A stretch of 64,000 bases of DNA, from assembly GCA_039881045.1 (NCBI GenBank), contig JAYWVB010000017.1, positions 62,001 to 126,000 of the forward strand, given 5' to 3'. The notes beneath the pieces were generated by a model. It was not told the origin of the DNA and did not search any database. It saw only the letters and a list, made by a program, of their open reading frames with translations. Positions 56,972-64,000 of this stretch are shown in pieces (position 1 is the first letter of the stretch; every line of letters starts with the position of its first letter). A program made the translations under genes and the position numbers. This DNA comes from Chaetomium olivaceum. Its lineage: Eukaryota; Ascomycota; Sordariomycetes; Sordariales; Chaetomiaceae.

Positions 56972-57428
56972 TTAGTCGAAGAGACCGAAGCCCATGTCGT
57001 CATCGGACTCCTCCTTCTCTGTGAGGGGGTTAGTGCAAGCCTTAAAAGATCGGGGGTGCTTGGAGAGGTACGTACCCTCCTCCTTGGCCTCCTCCTTAGG
57101 AGCCTCCTCAGCAGCACCGCCAGCGGCGGCACCACCAGCGGCAGCAGCGCCACCACCACCGCCCGACGGGACGGAGGCGAGCTTGGAAGAGCCCTCAGCA
57201 ATCAGCTGCATCATTTGTGTCAATAAATCGTGGCCCTTTTTGCATTCGACAGCCGGGAATTTTGCGCACCTCGTTGATGTCCTTGCCCTCGAGCTCGGAG
57301 ATGAGCTTGTCGAGGCGCTCGTTGTCGGCCTCAATGCCGACCGACTCGAGGACGGCCTTGACATCGGCGGCCGAGGGGGAGGTGTTGCCACCGAGCCCGA
57401 GAAGAAGGTAAGCGGCGAGGTGCTTCAT
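56972..57428 (-). CDS. RPP2: 60S acidic ribosomal stalk protein P2
   Basis: Forms P1/P2 heterodimers on the ribosomal stalk that recruit elongation factors. Three exons: 57428-57270, 57205-57076 and 57018-56972, with introns of 64 and 57 nt; 111 residues, the standard length. The N-terminus MKHLAAYLLLGLGGNTSPSA identifies P2 rather than P1. The helical domain continues with LESVGIEADNERLDKLISEL. A Gly/Ala hinge and acidic segment follow. The conserved C-terminal peptide SDDDMGFGLFD ends the protein; its last 15 residues form their own small exon. No frame error. Confidence 0.97.
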
Positions 57429-58233
57429 TTTGACGGTTCTGCTCCCGGTCAGTGTCGGCCTCAGTCTCGGCGCGCTTTACCCCTCCACTCGTCTGGTTGC
57501 GCGCAGGTTGGGGAAACGTAAGAAACTCACTTGTGAGGTGTTGGGTGAACAAGAGATGTCAATCAATTTTAACCGCAAGTTGGGCGGAGAAAGACTCTTC
57601 TTAGTTCTAGTCGTGGTATCGGGTTGCTGAGAAAGTTCTCTGGGCCGATTTATTTTACAATTCTGTAATTGTGAGCCCGCAATTTTCGGGCCCACATCTC
57701 ACATGACCCGTCGATAGGGCAGAACAACCAGCGGCTGACGTAATGCTTCAAAGCTGTTCAGAGCGGGGCTGCAGGAATTTGGTCGGGTCCATCTGTCCAT
57801 CTGGCCAAATCCCGGAACCGGTCGCACATGGCTCCGACTTGACATCGGCTGGACCCGCATGGCCCGGCTGGCTGATTTATGTGGGTCCTTTGGCGCCCCC
57901 CTCCAAGTTAAAAGGCGGCTGCTGGCCAACGTTTGAAGGCTGAGGGCGCCGTCGAGCACGCAAACTTCTTTGTTCACTTCCAACAAACGCCGCTCCGGCA
58001 TCTCCCACCGCCCCGGAAATCCCAGCAGAATTTTCCTGGATTTTTTTTCCACACCGACTCGGTCAACAGCAGTCCCGGAAAATCCAGTGGAGACACTGAT
58101 AACACTTGTGACAAGCTCGCAAGCTGATTTTGCTGGTTCTCAATGCCTTGGCGGAAATACTTCGTGTGAGGCTGGGGAGGGTCTACGCAACTCGTGGTAA
58201 TTAGGGTCCCGTCACCACGGCGCATCCGTCACG
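57429..58233. other. Divergent promoter P2 / SPT2, 805 bp
   Basis: Shared upstream region. Leader introns for the ribosomal gene are possible. No conserved coding frame. Confidence 0.55.
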
Positions 58234-59440
58234 ATGCCGGTAAGCAAACATGCATTTCCGTTTGTCGTGTGACCGATGCTGACCGATGCCTCGCTAGATT
58301 CTCGACTTGATCGCATCCATCACCGGCGAGAAGCCGTCAGCGTCGCCAAATCCGGTATCCCGTCCGAGCGCGGCGTTGCCAAAGCGCAAAGCGGAGGATG
58401 ATATTCGGCAGTCAGGCGCCAAAGTGGCTCGCGTCGATTCGCTATCGGAGAGGTCCTCGAAGCCGAGCGGAAACTCGCCCAGACCATCTCCTCGCCCTGC
58501 GGATCGACCACTTGGTGGTCCCAGCGACAAGCCAATTTCGAAGCCTCGACCTGCCCCGGACAAAAGGCCTTTGACGGACAAGCCGAGTGTGTCCCAGGTT
58601 CGGGCTGGAAGTGCCGGGACAAGGCCTGCCAATGGCAGCAAACCGTTGCCTTCGCGACCGGCACCCAACCGGCCGAGCCCCACCGACTCTGGTCCGCCGA
58701 AAAAGCGGTCATATGCGGAGATCATGGCACGGGCTAAGGCAAACTCGGAGCACAGGGAGTCTCTTGGAAAGATCCAACACAAGACAGTGGAGCGGAATAT
58801 GACAATGAAAGAGCGTAAGGAGATGAAGGTGGAAGACGCGAAGAAGTCGAAGACAGGCACGAAAAAACCGACCGCTGGTCGGACAGGCCCTACAAGCACG
58901 TCATTTCGAGACGCTGCAAAGTCTCCTGGCATGCGGGGTAGCCTTCCATCCGGGTCGGCAAATCTAAAGAAGGCGGCGCCGACTGAAGAGAAGAAGGTGA
59001 AGAAGGCGGCGCTGGCGACAACTGGGTACACTGGTACAGCACGGCCGCGACCCGGGTCGTCGACTGTGACTAAGGCTGGCGCAGCAACTCGCCCTAGCTC
59101 TGAAGGACGGCCTCGTGATCGACCTCGATTCGGCGCCCCCCTGCCTTCGCGGAGGAGTCGTGAGGAAGAGGAGGAGATGGACGACTTCATTGTCGATGAT
59201 GAGGACGAGGACGAGGCGCCTGGCTATAACACTGCTCGCCAGTATCGGTACGATTCATACGAAGAGGAGTCCGACATGGAAGCCGGCATTTCCGACATTG
59301 AGGACGAGGAACAGCTAGCTGACCGCCAGGCCCGGCGCGAGGATCTTGAGCAAGAGGCTCTGGAGAAGCGGCTAAAGCGAGATAAGGAGGAACGTAGGCG
59401 CAGATTCCTCGAGGCCACCAAGTCCAAGGCTAGTCGTTAA
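58234..59440 (+). CDS. SPT2: SPT2 chromatin protein (histone H3-H4 chaperone)
   Basis: Histone-binding, HMG-like protein that maintains nucleosomes during transcription. The first coding exon is only 6 nt (58234-58239, Met-Pro), followed by a 58-nt intron and exon 2 (58298-59440). Splicing gives MPILDLIASITGEK, matching the typical SPT2 start, and 382 residues. The middle is basic, Pro/Ser/Lys-rich and disordered, with KKRSYAEIMARAKANSEHR as a conserved island. The C-terminal SPT2 domain contains an acidic stretch (MDDFIVDDEDEDEAPG), then YEEESDMEAGISDIEDEEQL and the highly charged helix ALEKRLKRDKEERRRRFLEA that contacts H3-H4. No frame damage. Without the microexon the N-terminus would be lost. 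Confidence 0.92.
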
Positions 59441-60255
59441 TCATGTCGATGGCGTGGCGGTACCCGGATCCGGAACAGGCTGGCAAGATAGGTATGGAAC
59501 GGGCGGCGCAAGGAACAAAGTGTTCAGGTGCATTTTATCTTCTGCTGGGTGATGGTGTTTTCTGGCAACTACTGGAGGTCCTGGCGTTAATATCACTAGA
59601 GGGGCAAGCATCGACATTTCGCATCAGCATAAGGAGTCCATAGGTGGGGAGTGGGGTGGTGCAGGCCATATCAAGCAAGCGTTTGTATTCAAAATGTATT
59701 CATTTTTAGTATGTAAATAGCATCCCAAACGTAGTCACAGTCGTCCCTGAGTTCCCCTTTGGCGCTCACAGTTTTTGTTGTACGTGATTCTGCTTGGTTA
59801 TTGGCGCGGGCTGCAGCCAACTCCCGTTGACCACCCACTCCGGCTTTCCACTCCGGGCCGGGCGTCCGGCTTACACGATACACGGCCAGCAGGCCTACTC
59901 GGGTGCCTTGCTTCGGTACCTCCCGTCTCCCCACTTGCCGTCTGACTGCCTGTCGGTGGTCGCCATGAACGAAATGTGGGGTTGTACTTGTGGTGAGAGG
60001 GTCTTTGGTGAGATGGAGCTAGGCAGCCAATAGGTGTTACGAGTGCCCTGCTTTTGCCCCACCATTAACCTGCCACTGCAATCCGATAAGCCCTTCGATT
60101 TTTTTATCGGCCAACGTCGCTGAGATCGCGTGGCTGAACCAAGACCCCCCCATCCCTAAAGGTCCTCTAGTATTCCCAGTAAATTGGGGTTTCGAAATTC
60201 AATTGTGGTCTATCTCTAAAGCTCTCAGTCCCTTTCGAGGGCACCAGCAGCCAAC
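59441..60255. other. Intergenic region, 815 bp, upstream of NSA2
   Basis: 3' flank of SPT2 and promoter of NSA2. No conserved frame recognised. Confidence 0.6.
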
Positions 60256-61677
60256 ATGGTCAGCAACCCATCCCTCTCGAATGCGGTCTTGGTTAATGAT
60301 GTGCTTTGCTAACCACATGTTTTCCGACTACAGCCCCAGAACGAGTATATCGGTATGCTGCCCTTCCCAAGCTAACGACATTCGACCTACACCAGCCCTT
60401 CCCAACTCGCGCAACCCGACCGAGCACGAACCCTCCCAAAACTAACCAGACCTACCCAACCCACAGAGAGACACCGCAAGCTCCACGGCAAGCGTCTGGA
60501 CCACGACGAGCGGGCGCGCAAGAAGGCGGCGCGCGAGGGCCACAAGCAGAGCGAGAATGCGCAGAACCTGCGCGGCCTGCGGGCCAAGCTGTACGCCAAG
60601 CAGCGCCACGCGCAGAAGATCCAGATGCGCAAGGCCATCAAGCAGCACGAGGAGCGCAACGTCAAGGCGCCCCCGCCGAGAAGGAGCCGTCCGAGGCCAT
60701 CCCGTCCTACCTGCTCGACCGCGCCAACCCGACCACGGCCAAGGCCCTGAGCTCGCAGATCAAGAACAAGCGCGCCGAGAAGGCCGCTCGTTTCTCCGTG
60801 CCTATCCCCAAGGTCAGGGGTATCAGCGAGGAGGAGCTGTTCAAGGTGTATGTGCTGGCTGGATGGGTGTGGTGTATCATGAGGGAGGTTGGGCTAACGG
60901 TGGTATAGTGTCAAGACGGGTCAGAAGGTTCAAAAGAAGGGTATGTTGCTCTTGGGGGTTTGGTTTGCTGGGACTTATGCTGACTGTCGCAATAGGGTGG
61001 AAGCGTGTGGTCACAAAGGTTGGCTCAAACGAGCGACAAAAAGACCGCAGAATCAGTGCTAACCGATGATTCAGCCTACGTTTGTCGGGCCCGACTTTAC
61101 TAGACGGCCGGTCAAATACGAACGTGAGTCTTGACCGCCGAACAGCGCCGGTGCCGCTAGCGAGAGAGTCTGACAGCATCTAGGCTTCATTCGGCCCATG
61201 GGTCTGCGTTACAAGAAGGCCAACGTCACACACCCAACCCTCAACGTCACAGTCCAGCTCCCTATTCTTGGTGTCAAGAAGAACCCGAGCAACCCGCTGT
61301 AAGTTATACATCGAGAGTCTCAATGCCGGACTTCTTAACTGACGTATTCTAGTTGTATGCCCCCCGGACCCCTCTACATCCCCTCTTGGTGTACTAACTA
61401 GAGATAAAGATACGCAACTTGGTGTTTTGACCAAGGGAACCATGTATGTTTATCTGTGCTTGAGTCCCAGGTGAGCATTTACTAACCAAGACACAGCATC
61501 GAAGTCAACGTTTCCGATCTAGGTATCGTCACAGCGTCGGGCAAAGTTGCCTGGGGTCGTTACGCGCAGATCACAAACAACCCAGAGGTAAGCTTTTTCC
61601 ACTTCTTGTTCACTTGGACATGTGCTGACGCCGTTTCTTAGAACGATGGCTGCTTGAACGCTGTTCTCTTGGTATAA
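60256..61677 (+). CDS. NSA2: NSA2, 60S ribosome biogenesis factor
   Basis: Nuclear factor of late pre-60S particles, needed for ITS2 processing. Eleven exons by my model: 60256-60258 (ATG alone), 60334-60352, 60467-60847, 60909-60940, 60996-61018, 61075-61123, 61184-61298, 61353-61354 (2 nt), 61410-61443, 61497-61587 and 61642-61677. The product starts MPQNEYIERHRKLHGKRLDH. It includes IPSYLLDRANPTTAKALSSQ, KRVVTKPTFVGPDFTRRPVK and LRYKKANVTHPTLNVTVQLP, and ends in QITNNPENDGCLNAVLLV, all strongly conserved in NSA2. One G is missing at 60666-60669 (the NVK/GAPAEKE junction). Exon lengths sum to 785; adding that base gives 786, that is 261 residues, equal to yeast Nsa2. The intron density is extreme for a fungal gene this short. 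Confidence 0.93.
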
Positions 61678-61994
61678 CGACTGGGTTTGATGCTGAGTAT
61701 ATCTGGGTGGTTCTGCAAAACTACAGAAGCTGGCATGGGAATGGCGTCTGGTGTTGGAGATGGTTGACGTGATCTTCTACAAATGTATTGTTTTGGGGAG
61801 CTCTTCTGCGTTTTGTGCGCGAGTTTACTCTGTTGCCACCATGTTGTGCTCTCGCGCGTCTCATACGTGGAAACAGGAAGCGGTAGGAATCTCAGCATTT
61901 AATGCCCGGCCGAAACGGGACTTCCAGAAACACCCACTGTCCCTAGGCCAAGCGGGGAGTCGAAAGCCGAGTCGATCGCTAACTGAACTTTGAG
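61678..61994. other. Convergent intergenic region NSA2 / gasdermin-like gene, 317 bp
   Basis: 3' flanks of two convergent genes. Nothing else seen. Confidence 0.6.
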
Positions 61995-62953
61995 CTAAAT
62001 TTCACTCGATTCTACTTCATAAACATCGTTGCCACTCTCGACTACGAACTTGCCTTCTTCATCATCACCAAGATAACCGGCCCAGCCCGGTTGGTTTACT
62101 TCGCTAAAGCGTCGCTGCAGTAGTTTTGGTTAGTATCCTTGCCAACCTCTATTATCGGTTTTCTTACAAAAAGCTTGTTAAATTTGAAGTACACCCCGCC
62201 AAAGAAGACGACTCTCCTCTCGTCGCCCTAGTCATCTCAAGTTAGCACCACCGAAATACCAGAAAAACAACGAGACGGGAAACTCACGACAGTCTCAGGC
62301 TGATGCCATCCCCCGGCCGATCCTCCTCTATGATACTGTACCGACCCGCCCACCGCACCCGCCTGCGGGACACTCCCCTTGACTCCTATCGTCACGGAGT
62401 TGTCTTTGTTGGTCCAGGCATTGATCCAAACCTCCTGCGCCGACCACGTGCTGGTCATGACATAAAAGCCGTGCGTCGCGACGTCCCCGCACATCTGCAA
62501 CACCTTCTTCACGTTGGCCTTCGCCCACTTCCGGAAGGGCGCCTTGTGCGGGTACATGGCCAGCCGCACGGGGTCGCTGCAGAGCAGGACCGCCGCGAAG
62601 TCCGACTGCGCGCTGTAGCTGAGTGCCGTCGAGAACTCGGCGGGTATGCCGGCGGCCAGGGCGGCTTCACCACTGATGGTGTCCCCCTTGACCGTGTTTG
62701 TGTATCTTGGCCCCCATATCTCGGTGGATGGGGGTTTCAGGAGCGCGAACTCCGGTTTGCTCAACCCAGCCGCGTTCAGCGCGGATTCGTCGGTGAGGTC
62801 GACGATGGCCTGCCATATTCCGCTATCGTCGATGTATCCACACGCGCCCGGCTTCGCCTGGTCGTGGATGTCGGAGGGCGGGTGGAATAGCCCGTAGCCG
62901 GATCCCCACGTCGTCATCGCGTTGGCGTATCGCTCGTGCTGGTTTGGAGCCAT
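61995..62953 (-). CDS. Fungal gasdermin-like pore-forming cell-death protein
   Basis: Likely effector of regulated cell death related to Neurospora RCD-1 and Podospora HET-Q1: the N-terminal domain forms membrane pores after a short C-terminal tail is removed (family knowledge). Exons 62953-62288, 62227-62168 and 62114-61995, introns 60 and 53 nt with good branch sites, give 281 residues; HET-Q1 is nearly the same size. Family-like segments are HERYANAMTTWGSGYGLF, PGACGYIDDSGIWQAIVDLT, HKAPFRKWAKANVKKVL and YVMTSTWSAQEVWINAW; a Val/Phe-rich beta segment follows early in exon 2. Exon 3 encodes a separate acidic tail of 39 residues, the position of the inhibitory tail. Intact. It starts 452 bp from a divergent caspase-fold gene. 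Assignment is from remembered family patterns, not a search. Confidence 0.8.
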
Positions 62954-63405
62954 GCTGGATGGGACGATAGTTCTTCACAGTTCTCTATGGACCCCAAAGT
63001 ATTTGACTTAGAATGCTGTTGTATTTATAAGTATCGCTTTGACATGTCAGTCACGCAGAGTAAAGTTATCCTGGGCTTGAAGGGGTTTGTGAAACACAAG
63101 GCTGAGTCAACAGAAAAAGGTGGTGGCGCATATGTCTGGTCAGAAGACGTGGGAAGAAAGGTGCGCGGCACTACCTAAATATCTACCATGTACGAAGTAG
63201 TCTTGAATGAACCGCTGCTGCCGATGCAACCCAAAATGGTTGCAACGTGCACAGCCAGCATATCCGGAAGCCGGACCAGTCATATCGAGTGACAGCTGCG
63301 CCGTATGCACGAAGACGAACAATATTGCTCAGCTCCTTTCCCCTCCGAAGTCCAAACCCCTCAGCTCGCTATCTCCGCAAGAGGTCCGCATGAAGCTGGC
63401 ACGAC
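62954..63405. promoter_or_regulatory. Divergent promoter of the gasdermin/protease pair
   Basis: 452 bp between the two start codons. A TATA box for the gasdermin lies within it (listed). No TATA was found for the protease side. A common bidirectional promoter would keep effector and activator co-expressed (inference). Confidence 0.5.
63022..63029 (-). promoter_or_regulatory. TATA box of the gasdermin-like gene
   Basis: TATAAATA on the minus strand, about 70 bases before the ATG at 62953. Spacing and orientation fit a core promoter. Confidence 0.55.
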
Positions 63406-64000
63406 ATGTCAAGTCCGCGAGGCCTACCCGAGCCATACGAGGCCGCTTTTGGGTTGTTCATATCCTGGAGAGACATTCACCCAACAGAAACTGCCATCAA
63501 GGACCAGCTGCAGGAACTGAAGGGCACCTTTGAGCATTGGTATAACTATGCTATCGAACACTGGGAAATTCCTTTGGAGAAGCCTTACAGAGCCTTGGAC
63601 CGCAAGCTTCGCGATTTTATTGACCAGAATGACGGGGAAAAGAGGCTCTTGATTGTCTTCTATCGCGGTCATGCCGTGAGAGACAAAGATTCGCTTGTTC
63701 TGAAGCTGTAAGTCAGTCATGACTCGCAATTGTTGTTGCGGACAGCCTTGCGTCCGGTTCAGTCTCAACACTGACCGCGATGGTAGGAGAAATGATAAGG
63801 AATCCCCTGGCTTGTCATGGACAGCGATTCAACACAAGCTCCTTGTCGACGTCAGCGCTGATGTTCTCCTGATACTTGACTGTTGCCACGCCGCCAGCGC
63901 CGCAAACTCGAGCTTGCTCGGCGAAGATGACAGTTCCTTGTCCCTTAGGGCGATAAGGCTGTTGGCAGCTGTCAACGACGGCGAGCAAGCTCTGTTGCGC
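63406..64000 (+). CDS. Caspase-fold (clan CD) protease, N-terminal part, cut by window edge
   Basis: Putative activating protease of the neighbouring gasdermin. Exon 1 63406-63707, intron 79 nt, exon 2 from 63787 past the edge; about 172 residues visible. The caspase-like domain starts near the N-terminus. A strand with the catalytic His reads RLLIVFYRGHAVRDKDS (His89). After the intron comes LSWTAIQHKLLVDVSADVLL and then ILDCCHAASAA, with Cys133 or Cys134 as the nucleophile. This His...DCC order is that of C14-like/CHAT-like proteases found in fungal NLR-like proteins. Here the His motif ends GHA instead of the more usual GHG. Downstream domains (repeats, nucleotide-binding) are beyond the window. 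The start was chosen as the first in-frame ATG before the domain; a more upstream exon cannot be excluded. Confidence 0.75.

Noticed and set aside
61299..61409. Single 111-nt intron in NSA2 without a microexon
   Set aside because: Joining 61298 directly to 61410 breaks the frame. The in-frame acceptor at ACTAG (61397-61399 region) lies only two bases after the branch site and would replace the invariant Tyr with extra residues.

Overview
The window is nuclear DNA of a filamentous ascomycete, most likely Sordariales/Chaetomiaceae. Genes sit on both strands without operons and carry many 50-60 nt introns with GT..AG ends and CTAAC/CTGAC branch sites. Coding DNA is GC-rich at third positions, and the GH53 galactanase closely resembles the Myceliophthora/Humicola enzymes. 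I recognise 24 protein genes plus one partial gene at each edge. I found no rRNA, tRNA, CRISPR array or intact transposon.

Layout. 1-21 kb: Arp8 (INO80 subunit, cut by the left edge), a proline-rich protein, a Rua1-type regulator behind a 6 kb gene-poor leader region, S-adenosylmethionine synthetase, and a large low-complexity coiled-coil protein. 21-36 kb: MTD1, MMS19, signal peptidase subunit SPC2, EMC3, Pol III subunit Rpc25, a NUFIP1-like snoRNP assembly factor, and the BiP exchange factor SIL1. 36-46 kb: a complex I accessory subunit, a SET protein, ribosomal protein S15, secreted GH53 galactanase, an MDR reductase, and a membrane-anchored glutaredoxin. 47-62 kb: an F-box-like protein, a Cys/His coiled-coil protein, mitochondrial bL21m, the checkpoint kinase MPS1, ribosomal P2, SPT2 and the 60S factor NSA2. 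Most of this is housekeeping: translation, ER secretion, chromatin, respiration and one-carbon metabolism (SAM synthetase and MTD1).

The accessory part is the right edge. At 61995-62953 (minus) lies a three-exon fungal gasdermin-like gene of 281 codons. Divergently from it, 452 bp away, begins a caspase-fold protease gene (63406 to the edge) with a GHA histidine motif and a DCCHA cysteine motif. This is the arrangement of fungal gasdermin/protease cell-death pairs such as Podospora het-Q1/het-Q2, but with a caspase-like rather than a subtilisin-like partner. The protease continues past the window.

Two other points matter to a reader. NSA2 appears to contain a 2-nt internal microexon at 61353-61354 between two complete introns; it is needed to encode a conserved Leu-Tyr. 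Also, about a dozen conserved genes are broken by single-base gains or losses, mostly in G/C homopolymers. In each case a one-base correction restores an uninterrupted conserved protein of normal length, so I read these as sequence or assembly errors, not pseudogenes.
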